Assembly: GCF_005886105.2 (NCBI RefSeq) | Contig: NZ_PNCO02000001.1 | Location: forward strand, 1,485,001-1,549,000 | Direction of reading: 5' to 3' | From: Pseudoalteromonas galatheae | Lineage (GTDB): Bacteria > Pseudomonadota > Gammaproteobacteria > Enterobacterales > Alteromonadaceae | Length of the DNA: 64,000 bases | Shown: positions 18,368-27,651 of the stretch, piece after piece | Layout of the letters: the number at the start of each line of letters is the position of its first letter | Numbering within the stretch: the first letter of the stretch is position 1 | The notes under the pieces: model-generated | Databases searched by the model: none | Seen by the model: only the letters and a program-made list of their open reading frames with translations | Told to the model about the DNA's origin: nothing | Made by a program: the position numbers and the translations under genes

Positions 18368-20107
18368 ATGCAACCAACCGACAAGCAGATTTACGCTAGA
18401 TTATTTAGCTATGTAAAAGACTTTAAACTCGCTGCCGTATTTTCAGTAATTGGCATGATAGGGTACGCTGCGATGGACGCTTCGTTCGTTGCCTTAATGG
18501 ATCCATTTATCGATGAGGGTCTCACAGCAGGCAATCGCGATGTACTAAAACTAGCGCCCTTTGTTGTCATCGCGTTAGTTATTGGTCGCGGTATATTTAA
18601 CTATATGGCATCGTATTGCTTGTCTTATGTTGGGTCTCAGGTTGTTCGCACTTTGCGACAGCAACTATTTGAACATATGTTGTATCTACCAGTTTCATTT
18701 CATGATCAACATTCTAATGGTGAATTGATATCAAAAATCACTTTTGATACTGAGCAAGTACAGCAAGCCGTCACTAAGGCACTTCAAGTGCTGATCCGTG
18801 AAGGTGCATTTGTATTTTTCCTACTTATTACGATGTTTTATGCAAGTTGGCAGCTATCACTCATCTTCTTAGTTGTGGTACCAATCGTGGCGGTGATCGT
18901 TACTGTGGTGTCTAAGCGTTTTAAGAAAATTTCCAAGAATATTCAAGATGCGATGGGAGAAGTGACGAAAAGCTCTGAGCAAATGATGGCGGGTCATAAA
19001 GTTATTCATGGGTTTGGTGGTCAAGATAAAACTATCTCTCACTTTGCTAAAGTTAATAATCATAATCGCCAGCAACGCGTAAAAATGGATGCGACTAAAG
19101 CGCTGAGCGTGTCTATCATCCAAATCATAGCGGCGAGCGCAATGGCGGTGATACTCGCGATTGTCGCAATGCCTTCTATGGTAGATAAAATTTCATCGGG
19201 CACCTTTGTCACTTTGATCACCTCTATGATGATGATGCTGCGTCCTTTAAAACAACTTGCCAATGTGAATAGCGACTTGCAACGCGGTATCTCTGCGGCG
19301 AAAAGTGTGTTTGCGGTGATTGATCTTGAAAAAGAAAAGGACACTGGCACTCAGTCCTTATCTCGTGCTCAAGGTAACCTACAAGTCAAAGACTTAACCT
19401 TTACTTATCCATCTAAAAACGATCCGGTGATTGAGTCATTAAACCTTGAAATCAAAGCCGGGCAGAGTATTGCGTTGGTTGGCAGAAGTGGCTCAGGAAA
19501 ATCAACGATTTCTAATCTATTACCGCGTTACTATGATATTGAAGCGGGCAGTATTGAGTTAGACGGCACGAACATAAATGATTACCAGCTTGCGGATCTA
19601 CGCGCGCAGTTTTCCATCGTGTCGCAGCAAGTGGTGTTGTTTAATGACACTATTGCAAACAATATTATGTACTCGTTAAAGCAACCCTTATCGCAAGAAG
19701 CCCTCGAAAAAGTAGCAAAACAAGCCCACGTCTGGGAATTTGTTAAAGATCTTCCTGAGGGCCTAAATACTGTTGTTGGTGAAAATGGCGTGATGCTTTC
19801 TGGCGGACAACGACAACGTATCGCCATTGCGCGTGCTATTGTAAAAGATGCACCTATCCTTATTTTAGATGAAGCCACATCAGCACTAGACACGGAATCT
19901 GAGCGTTTGATCCAACAAGCGTTAGAAGAACTGATGGCTGATAAAACAACCATAGTGATTGCCCATCGGTTATCGACAATCGAGCGTTGTGACTGCATCT
20001 ATGTGCTAGATAAAGGCAAAATCATCGAACAAGGCAAGCATGCTGAATTAGTCGCGCAGGAAGGGGTTTATCATGCACTTTGCAAAATGCAGTTTGGTGA
20101 GCAATAA
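18368..20107 (+). CDS. msbA: Lipid A flippase MsbA
   Basis: ABC exporter that flips lipid A-core across the inner membrane using ATP. It is 579 residues with a six-helix transmembrane domain (about 1-320) and one ATPase domain. Walker A GRSGSGKST starts at residue 372, the signature is LSGGQRQRIAIARA and Walker B is ILILDEATSALD. The ATG follows a GAGGCTGG stretch. It abuts lpxK with no gap (stop TAA, then ATG), so flippase and lipid A kinase are made together. This matches the essential msbA-lpxK operon of enterobacteria. Confidence 0.95.
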   Translation: MQPTDKQIYARLFSYVKDFKLAAVFSVIGMIGYAAMDASFVALMDPFIDEGLTAGNRDVLKLAPFVVIALVIGRGIFNYMASYCLSYVGSQVVRTLRQQLFEHMLYLPVSFHDQHSNGELISKITFDTEQVQQAVTKALQVLIREGAFVFFLLITMFYASWQLSLIFLVVVPIVAVIVTVVSKRFKKISKNIQDAMGEVTKSSEQMMAGHKVIHGFGGQDKTISHFAKVNNHNRQQRVKMDATKALSVSIIQIIAASAMAVILAIVAMPSMVDKISSGTFVTLITSMMMMLRPLKQLANVNSDLQRGISAAKSVFAVIDLEKEKDTGTQSLSRAQGNLQVKDLTFTYPSKNDPVIESLNLEIKAGQSIALVGRSGSGKSTISNLLPRYYDIEAGSIELDGTNINDYQLADLRAQFSIVSQQVVLFNDTIANNIMYSLKQPLSQEALEKVAKQAHVWEFVKDLPEGLNTVVGENGVMLSGGQRQRIAIARAIVKDAPILILDEATSALDTESERLIQQALEELMADKTTIVIAHRLSTIERCDCIYVLDKGKIIEQGKHAELVAQEGVYHALCKMQFGEQ

Positions 20108-21091
20108 ATGGCATCAAAAATAGAGCAAAGTTGGTATAAAAAAGCGGGCGTACTGACGTTGTTATTGCTCCCGTTAAGCCTATTATTTGGACTTATTAGC
20201 TCGATAAGAAAGGGGCTTTATAAACTCGGTTTTTGCCCCGCGTATCGCTCGCCTGTTCCGGTTATTATTGTCGGTAACATCAGTGTGGGCGGTAATGGCA
20301 AAACGCCATTTGTGCTTTGGTTAGTGCCTTTTCTTGAAAAGCTTGGTTTTAAGGTTGGGGTGATCAGTCGAGGCTACGGTGCGAAACCCAGTTCAACCCC
20401 GTTTTTGGTCACTGAAGCGACCTCAACGGAAGAGGGCGGTGATGAACCTTGTTTACTCGCCAAGCGGTTGAAATGCCCAGTGATGATTGGTGCTGATAGA
20501 CAAGCCAGTATCGAGAAATTATTGGATAGTAGCGATGTAAACATCATTGTCAGCGACGATGGGCTACAGCACTATAAATTGGCGCGAGATATTGAATTCT
20601 GTATTGTTGATGCTGAACGGCGCTTTGGGAATGGCTTGTGGATGCCAGCAGGGCCCCTTAGGGAGTTACCTAAGCGTATTCAGAGTGTCGATCTTGCCGT
20701 ATATAATGGTGGGTGCGAAAGTTACTCCTATACGCTAGAGGCGGTTGGTTTTTTTCGTGTTACAGATGATAGTCCAGCATCCAATATTGAAATGGCTGGT
20801 GCTTCAGTCTGTGCTATCGGCAATCCCGCGCGATTTGAAAATACGCTACGAGATAGGGGGATTGTTCTGAGTGAAAGCCTACATTTTGCGGACCATCATC
20901 CATATCAAGCGTCCGACTTCTCGCAAATCGATAACGGCGCTATTTTTATGACAGAGAAAGATGCGGTAAAGTGTCGCACATTTGCAAAAGATAATTGGTA
21001 TTACCTCAAAGTAGATGCCAAACCTACATCAGCGCTTGAAAAAGCGGTATTAAATTTACTTAAAAAGAAAGAGATTTATCATGGCCTTTGA
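20108..21091 (+). CDS. lpxK: Tetraacyldisaccharide 4'-kinase
   Basis: It phosphorylates the 4' position of the lipid A precursor at the inner membrane. 327 residues: one N-terminal membrane segment ([19 protein letters not shown]), the P-loop [13 protein letters not shown] near 58 and the conserved SDDGLQHY near 150. E. coli LpxK has essentially the same length. It starts at the base after the msbA stop and its 3' end overlaps the small ycaR-type gene by 11 bp. A tight operon is implied. Confidence 0.95.
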   Translation: MASKIEQSWYKKAGVLTLLLLPLSLLFGLISSIRKGLYKLGFCPAYRSPVPVIIVGNISVGGNGKTPFVLWLVPFLEKLGFKVGVISRGYGAKPSSTPFLVTEATSTEEGGDEPCLLAKRLKCPVMIGADRQASIEKLLDSSDVNIIVSDDGLQHYKLARDIEFCIVDAERRFGNGLWMPAGPLRELPKRIQSVDLAVYNGGCESYSYTLEAVGFFRVTDDSPASNIEMAGASVCAIGNPARFENTLRDRGIVLSESLHFADHHPYQASDFSQIDNGAIFMTEKDAVKCRTFAKDNWYYLKVDAKPTSALEKAVLNLLKKKEIYHGL

Positions 21092-21278
21092 TACCAAATT
21101 ACTAGAAATAATTGCCTGCCCAGTATGTAAAGGCAAATTAAGATATGACAAAGAAAACAAAGAGTTGATCAGCACAGCAGCTAAGCTTGCGTATCCAATT
21201 AAAGATGATATTCCTGTGCTATTGGAAAACGAAGCACGCGAGCTGAGCAGTGATGAGGTTGAGCAGTGGAATTCGTAG
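21081..21278 (+). CDS. ycaR: Trm112-like YcaR family zinc-ribbon protein
   Basis: A 65-residue protein beginning [29 protein letters not shown], with CPVC and the conserved [21 protein letters not shown] ending of the YcaR/Trm112p-like family. In eukaryotes and archaea Trm112 activates methyltransferases; the bacterial role is not settled. It overlaps lpxK (11 bp) and kdsB (13 bp), the same order as E. coli lpxK-ycaR-kdsB. Only one CxxC pair is present, so zinc binding is uncertain. Confidence 0.9.
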   Translation: MAFDTKLLEIIACPVCKGKLRYDKENKELISTAAKLAYPIKDDIPVLLENEARELSSDEVEQWNS

Positions 21279-22027
21279 TCGTTATTCCGGCGCGTTATGC
21301 TTCAAGCAGGCTGCCTGGTAAACCACTTGCTGATATCGGCGGTAAACCAATGATCCAGCGTGTCTACGAACAAGCTATTCAATCTGGTGCTGCAGCGGTT
21401 TATATCGCAACCGATCACAGTGCGGTATTTGAGGCTGCGCAAGGCTTCACCGATAATGTGCTTATGACGCGTGAAGATCACCAATCTGGTACTGAGCGAC
21501 TTGCCGAAGTTGTTGAACAACTGGGGCTGAACGAACAAACCTTGGTGGTCAACGTACAAGGTGATGAGCCACTATTAGAGCCTGATAACATCGCACAAGT
21601 CGCAGCACTACTGCATCATTCTGATGCACCGATGGCGACTTTGTGCGTTGATGTGGAAGATGTAGAAGAGGTGTTAAATCCGAATGCTGTGAAAGTGGTG
21701 TCTGATATTCAAGATAACGCGCTGTATTTCTCTCGCGCGTCTATTCCGTTTCAGCGCGACAGTATGTTAACGCTCGACAAAAATAACATTCCAGTGAGTC
21801 ACTTTAGACGTCATGTTGGCATATATGCTTATCGTGCGGGCTTTATTCAAACCTATTTATCGCTAAGTGTTTCACCGCTAGAGTTGCAAGAGTCACTAGA
21901 GCAGCTACGCGTGCTGTATCATGGATACAAAATTAAGGTCGCTAAAGCGGCTAAGCCGGTGCATGCAGGAGTCGATACTCCCGAAGATTTGGCACGAGTT
22001 CAAGAGATACTGAATGGAAAAGTTTAA
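21266..22027 (+). CDS. kdsB: CMP-Kdo synthetase
   Basis: 3-deoxy-manno-octulosonate cytidylyltransferase, which activates Kdo with CTP for lipopolysaccharide core synthesis. The 253 residues open with [26 protein letters not shown], the nucleotide-binding signature. [10 protein letters not shown] near 95 and the RHVGIYAYR segment near 190 are also present. The start is GTG at 21266 inside the end of ycaR; the encoded [13 protein letters not shown] aligns with E. coli KdsB. Its 3' end overlaps the pseudouridine synthase gene by 14 bp. Confidence 0.95.
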   Translation: MEFVVVIPARYASSRLPGKPLADIGGKPMIQRVYEQAIQSGAAAVYIATDHSAVFEAAQGFTDNVLMTREDHQSGTERLAEVVEQLGLNEQTLVVNVQGDEPLLEPDNIAQVAALLHHSDAPMATLCVDVEDVEEVLNPNAVKVVSDIQDNALYFSRASIPFQRDSMLTLDKNNIPVSHFRRHVGIYAYRAGFIQTYLSLSVSPLELQESLEQLRVLYHGYKIKVAKAAKPVHAGVDTPEDLARVQEILNGKV

Positions 22028-22679
22028 GCTCATTGCAGACGAGGCAGACTATGTAGTTGCATACAAACCTCAAGGTGTGAGTTTCCATAGTGAGGACGGT
22101 GCAGGTTTTGTTGCCTTACTGACGGAGCAATTAGGCTATCCCTTATTTGCGGTTCACCGCCTTGATAAAGTTACATCGGGACTCATTCTTTTAGCGAAGT
22201 CTAGCGAGACTGCAAAGCAGTTGACAAGCCTGTTTTCCGCCCGAAAAATAGATAAATTTTACTTGGCGTTAGTCAGTGCTAAACCGAAGAAAAAGCAAGG
22301 CTGGATAAAAGGCGATATGGCTAAGTCGCGTAGAGGCACTTATAAACTGGTTAAAACTAAGCTAAATCCTGCGGTGACTCGATTTTATTCATGCTCTGTT
22401 GCGAGCAACCTACGCGCTTGTATCGTTAAACCGTTTAGCGGTAAAACACACCAAATTCGCGTGGCACTAAAAAGTATCGGTGCGCCAATTTTAGGTGATT
22501 TAGCCTATAGTGGAGAGCCTGCTGATAGAACGTATCTTCACGCATTTTGCCTTGAATTTGAGTGGCAAGGTAACCATCAACGTTATCAAGCGGCGCCTGA
22601 AGGTGAGGGTGCATTTGGCCATTTATTGGCACATGAAATCTTTGCAAGTTGGCAAAATCCAAGTCAATTAGAGTGGTAA
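22014..22679 (+). CDS. RluA-family pseudouridine synthase (TIGR01621-like)
   Basis: Isomerises uridine to pseudouridine in RNA. 221 residues with the catalytic motif [15 protein letters not shown], where Asp in HRLD is the RluA-family nucleophile. The [24 protein letters not shown] segment is also conserved. It lacks an S4 domain and is shorter than RluA, RluC or RluD, matching a small gammaproteobacterial subfamily. The target nucleotide is not known. It is embedded in the kdsB-tcdA row with overlaps on the left and a 1-bp gap on the right. Confidence 0.85.
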   Translation: MEKFKLIADEADYVVAYKPQGVSFHSEDGAGFVALLTEQLGYPLFAVHRLDKVTSGLILLAKSSETAKQLTSLFSARKIDKFYLALVSAKPKKKQGWIKGDMAKSRRGTYKLVKTKLNPAVTRFYSCSVASNLRACIVKPFSGKTHQIRVALKSIGAPILGDLAYSGEPADRTYLHAFCLEFEWQGNHQRYQAAPEGEGAFGHLLAHEIFASWQNPSQLEW

Positions 22680-22680
22680 A

Positions 22681-23478
22681 ATGACGGATTCGAATAGAGA
22701 ACTAAGATTTGGCGGTATTGGTCGGTTATACGGTAACGCCGAGTTAGAAGCATTAAGTAGAGCACACTTTTGTGTTATTGGTATCGGTGGCGTTGGTAGC
22801 TGGGCTGTAGAAGCATTAGCGAGAACGGGTATAGGAAAGATTACGCTTATCGATATGGACGATATTTGTGTTACTAACATTAACCGCCAGTTACATGCTT
22901 ATAGCGAAAGTATCGGGATGCAAAAGATTGAAGCAATGCGAGATCGCTGTCTTGCGATTAACCCAGATTGTGAAGTTACCCTGATCGATGATTTTTTGAT
23001 GTTAGATAACATTAGAAACTACATTCAAGGCTTTGATTATGTTATTGACTGTATCGACGCGGTTAAAGAGAAAGCGGCGCTAATCGCGCATTGTAAGCGT
23101 AATAAAATACCGGTGATCACCACAGGAGGTGCAGGCGGTCAAACCGATCCTAGCCAGATCCAATATGGGGATGTGGCAAAGACAACCCATGATCCGCTGC
23201 TGGCAAAAGTACGTTATATTCTCAGAAAACAATATAATTTTAGCGATAATCCAAAACGTAAATTTGGCGTGGATTGTGTGTATTCCACAGAGCAGCTCGT
23301 TTACCCAAGTACCGACGGCACCGTGTGCAAGGCAAAGCAACAAGCTGAAGGTGGGAAAAATATGGACTGCGCGACCGGGTTTGGCTCTGCTACTATGGTA
23401 ACTGGGAGTTTTGGTTTTTTTGCGGCGTCCAAAGCAATACGCAAGTACCTAGATAAACAAAGCAAAAGCAGCGAATAA
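22681..23478 (+). CDS. tcdA: tRNA threonylcarbamoyladenosine dehydratase TcdA
   Basis: E1-like enzyme that uses ATP to cyclise t6A to ct6A at tRNA position 37. The 265 residues carry the adenylation fold: RFGGIGRLYG, the nucleotide loop GIGGVGSWAVEALARTGIG (about residue 35), DMDDICVTNINRQ and a late CATGFGSATMVTGSFG segment. In E. coli (as CsdL) it works with CsdA and CsdE, and here those two genes face it from the opposite strand 29 bp away. That arrangement supports the assignment over MoeB or ThiF. Confidence 0.93.
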   Translation: MTDSNRELRFGGIGRLYGNAELEALSRAHFCVIGIGGVGSWAVEALARTGIGKITLIDMDDICVTNINRQLHAYSESIGMQKIEAMRDRCLAINPDCEVTLIDDFLMLDNIRNYIQGFDYVIDCIDAVKEKAALIAHCKRNKIPVITTGGAGGQTDPSQIQYGDVAKTTHDPLLAKVRYILRKQYNFSDNPKRKFGVDCVYSTEQLVYPSTDGTVCKAKQQAEGGKNMDCATGFGSATMVTGSFGFFAASKAIRKYLDKQSKSSE

Positions 23479-23480
23479 GT

Positions 23481-23496
23481 GTGCTCGTTCGAGCAC
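23481..23496. terminator. Short hairpin between convergent tcdA and csdE
   Basis: GTGCTCG-TT-CGAGCAC is a perfect 7-bp stem placed just after the tcdA stop, and before the csdE 3' end from the other side. There is no long T-run, so termination is likely but weak. Confidence 0.55.
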
Positions 23497-23507
23497 CTTA
23501 TATCACT

Positions 23508-23915
23508 TTATTTTAATAACTCCGCCTTTGCTTGGATCTGTTCAACAATCGCACGTATACCATTACCTCTTGATGGGCTTAGGTGAGCAATTAATCCAAG
23601 CGACTCAAACAGTTCATAAGCATTAAACTGACTTGCTTGCTCTGGTGTTTTACTTGCGTACGCTGCAATGATGATTGCAAGTAATCCTTTGACAATACGC
23701 GTATCTGAGTCGGCAATGAGTACGAGCTGCTGCGCGTTTTCATCTAAGTCCAGATAGAGCCAAACCTTACTATCACAGCCTGACACTAACGCTGAGTCGA
23801 CTTTCAGCGCATCAGGAAGCGATGGAAGTTGTTTACCTAGCAGCATAATTTCACGGTACTTGGCTTGCCAGCCATGACTGTCAGATAATTTTTTTGTGAT
23901 ATGTTCAATATTCAT
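23508..23915 (-). CDS. csdE: SufE-family sulfur acceptor CsdE
   Basis: Takes persulfide sulfur from the cysteine desulfurase CsdA. It is 135 residues of the SufE fold with the acceptor cysteine in ALVSGCDSKVWLY (Cys47) and the ending LGLIAHLSPSRGNGIRAIVEQI. It starts 4 bp after csdA on the same strand, so the pair is an operon. Location next to csdA and opposite tcdA favours CsdE rather than SufE, which would sit in a suf operon. Confidence 0.93.
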   Translation of the reverse strand: MNIEHITKKLSDSHGWQAKYREIMLLGKQLPSLPDALKVDSALVSGCDSKVWLYLDLDENAQQLVLIADSDTRIVKGLLAIIIAAYASKTPEQASQFNAYELFESLGLIAHLSPSRGNGIRAIVEQIQAKAELLK

Positions 23916-23919
23916 AAGT

Positions 23920-25131
23920 TTAATCTAATAATTCTATTGTGGCATTTAACGCATTAATAAAATGCTCAATATCATCTTGGTTATTATAAAAAGCCAAACT
24001 TGCACGCACTGTCCCGTTAACCTTGAGCATTTTCATAAGAGGCTGAGTACAATGATGTCCGCTTCTGACTGCTACGCCGTATGTATTGAGTAGTGTGGCA
24101 AGATCGTAGTGATGCTCGCTTTTATAGTTAAAACTGACTACGCCAACATTGTTTTGTGTATCGCCATAAACCGTGATGCCTTCAATCTGTCTTAGCTTTT
24201 CTAAAAGGGCGTGGTAGAGCGTTTGCTCATATCGTTGAAGTGCACTGTGCTCAATCTTGTTTATATAATCTATCGCTGCGGCAAAACCGATAACGCCAGA
24301 AATATTGGGCGTGCCGGGTTCAAACTTGCCAGGTGCCTCTCGATAGCTGGATCGCTCGAAGCTCACTTCTTTTATCATTTCGCCGCCGGTTTTATACACG
24401 GGGAGCGCATTTAGTTGCTGGTATTTACCATAAAGCCCGCCGACACCTGTTGGTCCAAGCGCTTTATGAGCTGAAAAAACATAAAAGTCGCAATCCAGTG
24501 CCTTCAGATCAGGCCTTAAATGCAGTAAAGACTGTGCGCCGTCGATAACCGTGATGGTACCCAATGCCTTACAAACCGAAATGAGCGATTCAATTGGATG
24601 AATATTCCCAAGTGCGTTTGACACATGACCCATTGCTAACACATCAGGTTTATGTTGTTTTAACAGCGCAATAGCGCCTTGCTCATCGAGGATGCCGTCT
24701 AACATAGGTAACACTAATAAAGTTGCCCCGGTACGTTGACAGGCTTCTTGCCAAGGCACTATGTTAGCGTGATGTTCAAAAGGACTGATGGCAATGACGC
24801 TGTCTGAATTGAAGCATGCACTCAGGCCATGAGCCAACAAATTTAGAGATTCAGTAGCGCCGCTGGTCCATACTATTTCTCGTGTTTCTACATTTAAAAA
24901 ATTTGCAACTGTTTCTCGGGCACTTTCGTAGCGAACGGTGGCGTTTTCACTAAGCGTGTGTAAACCTCTATGTACGTTTGAATTCTCATCTTGATAAAAA
25001 GATTTTATGACATCGATGACTTTGTTCGGTTTTTGCGCAGTTGCAGCAGAGTCAAGATAGCAAAGCGGCTGTCCATCAAGTTGTTTGTTCAAAATTGGAA
25101 AGTCGTTGCGCAGAGATTGAATGTCAGTCAT
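23920..25131 (-). CDS. csdA: Cysteine desulfurase CsdA
   Basis: PLP enzyme that removes sulfur from cysteine, giving alanine and an enzyme persulfide. 403 residues of aminotransferase class V. The PLP lysine is K223 in FSAHKALGPTGVGG, and the persulfide cysteine is C361 in RSGHHCTQPL. The RSGHHC form groups it with SufS/CsdA (type II) rather than IscS. The usual partner CsdE follows immediately. The target here is probably the CsdA-CsdE-TcdA sulfur relay for tRNA modification. Confidence 0.94.
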   Translation of the reverse strand: MTDIQSLRNDFPILNKQLDGQPLCYLDSAATAQKPNKVIDVIKSFYQDENSNVHRGLHTLSENATVRYESARETVANFLNVETREIVWTSGATESLNLLAHGLSACFNSDSVIAISPFEHHANIVPWQEACQRTGATLLVLPMLDGILDEQGAIALLKQHKPDVLAMGHVSNALGNIHPIESLISVCKALGTITVIDGAQSLLHLRPDLKALDCDFYVFSAHKALGPTGVGGLYGKYQQLNALPVYKTGGEMIKEVSFERSSYREAPGKFEPGTPNISGVIGFAAAIDYINKIEHSALQRYEQTLYHALLEKLRQIEGITVYGDTQNNVGVVSFNYKSEHHYDLATLLNTYGVAVRSGHHCTQPLMKMLKVNGTVRASLAFYNNQDDIEHFINALNATIELLD

Positions 25132-25191
25132 AACGTACCTGAGTTAATTGAGCAGCGCGATTCTAACGAATACGCGGCGATATTAAAACAA

Positions 25192-25216
25192 AAAAGGCCG
25201 CATTAAGCGGCCTTTT
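25192..25216 (-). terminator. Terminator downstream of gltA
   Basis: AAAAGGCCGC-ATTAA-GCGGCCTTTT forms a 10-bp perfect stem. On the minus strand it is followed by a T-rich run. It lies between gltA and csdA, both leftward, so it isolates the csd operon from gltA. Confidence 0.88.
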
Positions 25217-25233
25217 CAAACACAATAACGAGA

Positions 25234-26520
25234 TTATCTGTCGTTTTGTGTTTTGTAGTCGCGAGACGTGTAGCCTTTGTAAAGCTGACGCGGACGACCA
25301 ATTTTGTGTCCTGGTTGAGAAAGCATTTCGTTCCAGTGTGAAATCCAACCCACAGTACGAGACATCGCGAAGATAACCGTAAACATGCTTGTTGGAATAC
25401 CGATTGCTTTAAGAATGATACCAGAATAGAAGTCTACATTCGGGTATAGTTTCTTCTCGATGAAGTAAGGGTCTTCTAGGGCAATCTGTTCAAGTTTCAT
25501 TGCTACGTCAAGCAGTGGATCTTGAATGTTTAGCTCTTTAAGCACTTCGTGACACGTTTGACGCATTACCGTCGCACGTGGGTCAAAGTTTTTATAAACG
25601 CGGTGACCAAAGCCCATTAGACGGAACGGATCGTTCTTGTCTTTTGCTTTTGCAACGTACTCGTCAATACGATCAACAGAGCCAATTTCTTCAAGCATAG
25701 TTAAACATGCTTCGTTTGCGCCGCCGTGTGCAGGGCCCCAAAGTGATGCAATACCTGCCGCGATACATGCGTATGGGTTTGCACCTGAAGAGCCAGCAAG
25801 ACGAACGGTTGAAGTTGACGCGTTTTGCTCGTGGTCTGCGTGAAGCATGAAAATACGATCCATTGCTTTAGCAAGCACTGGGCTGACGTTATAGTCTTCA
25901 GCTGGTACAGAGAACATCATGTGAAGGAAGTTTTCTGCGTAGCTCAAGTCGTTACGTGGGTATACGAACGGTTGGCCAACGTTATATTTGTACGCCATTG
26001 CAGCAATCGTTGGTAGCTTAGCTACTAATTTGATTGCACAACGCATACGCTGGTCTTCATCAGAAATATCCAAATCTGAGTGATAGAACGAAGATAACGC
26101 ACCAACTACACCACATAGCATTGCCATAGGGTGCGCATCGACACGGAAACCTTGGAAAAACGCAGCGATTTTCTCGTGCATCATTGTGTTGCGAGTGATC
26201 TCATCTGAGAACTCAGCTAGTTGTTCTTCGCTTGGTAATTCACCATTTAATAGTAGGTAGCAAAGTTCAATATAGTTAGAATTTTCAGCAAGTTGCTCAA
26301 TTGGATAACCGCGGTGAAGCAGTACACCTTTGGCACCGTCAATATAAGTGATAGACGAGTCACAAGAGGCAGTCGACATAAATCCTGGGTCATACGTAAA
26401 TAGGCCGTGAGCACCTAAAGAACGAACGTCAACTACGTCTTGACCAGCTGTACCCTCGTAAATCGGTAACTCAATCGGATCGTGACCATCAATATGGACT
26501 GTGGCTTTTTTATCTGCCAT
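25234..26520 (-). CDS. gltA: Citrate synthase, type II
   Basis: Condenses oxaloacetate with acetyl-CoA, the entry step of the TCA cycle. The 428 residues match the hexameric NADH-sensitive type II enzyme of Gram-negatives. Visible motifs include [22 protein letters not shown], the catalytic-histidine segment [15 protein letters not shown] and the late GWISHWNEM...[10 protein letters not shown] ending. AGGAGAC precedes the ATG. It is transcribed away from sdhCDAB, the same divergent gltA/sdh arrangement as in enterobacteria. Confidence 0.96.
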   Translation of the reverse strand: MADKKATVHIDGHDPIELPIYEGTAGQDVVDVRSLGAHGLFTYDPGFMSTASCDSSITYIDGAKGVLLHRGYPIEQLAENSNYIELCYLLLNGELPSEEQLAEFSDEITRNTMMHEKIAAFFQGFRVDAHPMAMLCGVVGALSSFYHSDLDISDEDQRMRCAIKLVAKLPTIAAMAYKYNVGQPFVYPRNDLSYAENFLHMMFSVPAEDYNVSPVLAKAMDRIFMLHADHEQNASTSTVRLAGSSGANPYACIAAGIASLWGPAHGGANEACLTMLEEIGSVDRIDEYVAKAKDKNDPFRLMGFGHRVYKNFDPRATVMRQTCHEVLKELNIQDPLLDVAMKLEQIALEDPYFIEKKLYPNVDFYSGIILKAIGIPTSMFTVIFAMSRTVGWISHWNEMLSQPGHKIGRPRQLYKGYTSRDYKTQNDR

Positions 26521-26935
26521 CTATTTGTCTCCTATTTAATAACAATATTCTGATTGTTATGTTGTGATACTAATGTTAAGCAAATTCAGATCATTCTAAC
26601 TTATAACCTAGGTCAAAAGTCAATTTTTCTGTGATTTATGCATAAATGTATAATAAATATTCTACGACGATTAAATATTAGACCATTCGCTAATTCGCAA
26701 GCGTCTCTATCTAAACAAGAATTGTAAAAGGGCGCATAGCCTTATATACTGTCAACGGTTTTATACCGTATCGTCTGTAGGTAAACCTATTTTTACATCA
26801 ATTTTTACACTCAAGTGAACTATTTGGTGTCCAAATTGGTTTATCTAGAGTGTGCTGCTTGCATTTGAGAATATGTAGGTGGGTTTCATAAAAACAAGTA
26901 GATGGCTCCTTGTGGGCAAAGATGGGCAAGTAACT
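26521..26935. other. Divergent gltA/sdhC control region (415 bp, no gene)
   Basis: An AT-rich non-coding region that must carry promoters for both TCA units. I see an 8-bp inverted repeat ATAACAAT/ATTGTTAT at 26539-26560, just upstream of the gltA start, and a sigma-70-like promoter for sdh at 26722-26750. No small ORF with a credible ribosome site was found. The open frame reaching up to 26879 looks like an upstream extension of sdhC rather than a gene. Confidence 0.75.
26722..26750 (+). promoter_or_regulatory. Candidate sigma-70 promoter for sdhCDAB
   Basis: TTGTAA (26722-26727) and TATACT (26745-26750) are separated by exactly 17 bp. They would give a leader of about 180 nt before sdhC. 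The -35 box is weak (4 of 6), so this is a candidate only. Confidence 0.45.
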
Positions 26936-27313
26936 GTGAAAATGCAAAGACCTGTAAATCTAGATCTTACGACTATATCTATGCCAATAACGGCTAAAGC
27001 GTCGATTCTTCACCGTATTACTGGTGTAGCGTTCTTCTTCGCTTTAACCTTTGTGATTTGGGCTTGGTCTGAATCTCTCTCTTCTTCTGAAGGCTTCATG
27101 TTTGTAAAAGAACTGATGACTAGCTTTGTCGCGAAATTCATCGCGTGGGGCACCCTAACTGTATTGTCTTACCACGTTATCGCTGGTATCCGTCACATGA
27201 TACAGGACAAGGGGTGTTGGGAAGAATTAGAATCAAGCGCGAATAGCGCGAAAGTTGCACTAGCGCTTTGGGCTGTTTTAGCAATTTTAGCTGGAGTATG
27301 GATATGGTCTTAA
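26936..27313 (+). CDS. sdhC: Succinate dehydrogenase cytochrome b556 subunit
   Basis: Membrane anchor of complex II that helps bind heme b and quinone. Three helices are visible. QRPVNLDL...PITAKASILHRITGV aligns with E. coli SdhC, and YHVIAGIRHMIQD carries the heme-ligand histidine. Start choice: the frame is open back to 26879, but the extra residues (GFIKTSRWLLVGKDGQVT) have no counterpart. I prefer GTG at 26936, with ATG 26942 as the alternative. It overlaps sdhD by 10 bp. Confidence 0.92.
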   Translation: MKMQRPVNLDLTTISMPITAKASILHRITGVAFFFALTFVIWAWSESLSSSEGFMFVKELMTSFVAKFIAWGTLTVLSYHVIAGIRHMIQDKGCWEELESSANSAKVALALWAVLAILAGVWIWS

Positions 27314-27651
27314 ATCAAGCGACTCTTAAGCGTGATGGCGTACAAGACTTCGTGTCATTACGCACAACTGCGTTAATTATCCTAGCTTATGCTGTATTTA
27401 TCATAGGCTATTTATTATTGACTCCTGAACTGACCTATGAAGCTTGGTCAGGGTTGTTCTCAAACTTAGCTGTTAAAGCAGCGACGATGATCACACTCGT
27501 TTGTATCATGGTGCATACACGCATTGGTTTGTGGCAGGTTCTAACTGACTACGTTAAGAACTCGACAACTCGCACTGTCCTTGGCTTTGTATTAAACCTT
27601 ATGGCAATAGCTTACGTAGCTATTGGTCTATTTGTTCTATGGGGTGTTTAA
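27304..27651 (+). CDS. sdhD: Succinate dehydrogenase hydrophobic anchor subunit
   Basis: Second membrane anchor of complex II, with three helices. The start ATG at 27304 gives MVLNQATLKRDGVQDFVSLRTTALI, aligning with E. coli SdhD; TGGAG lies just upstream inside the sdhC end. A longer reading frame upstream overlaps sdhC and is not supported. VHTRIGLWQVLTDYV near residue 70 matches the heme and quinone region. It is immediately followed by sdhA (GTG start, no gap). Confidence 0.92.
   Translation: MVLNQATLKRDGVQDFVSLRTTALIILAYAVFIIGYLLLTPELTYEAWSGLFSNLAVKAATMITLVCIMVHTRIGLWQVLTDYVKNSTTRTVLGFVLNLMAIAYVAIGLFVLWGV

Noticed and set aside
26879-26935. Upstream extension of sdhC as part of the protein
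   Set aside because: The 19 extra residues have no match to SdhC N-termini, and QRPVNLDL, the conserved start region, follows the GTG/ATG at 26936/26942.
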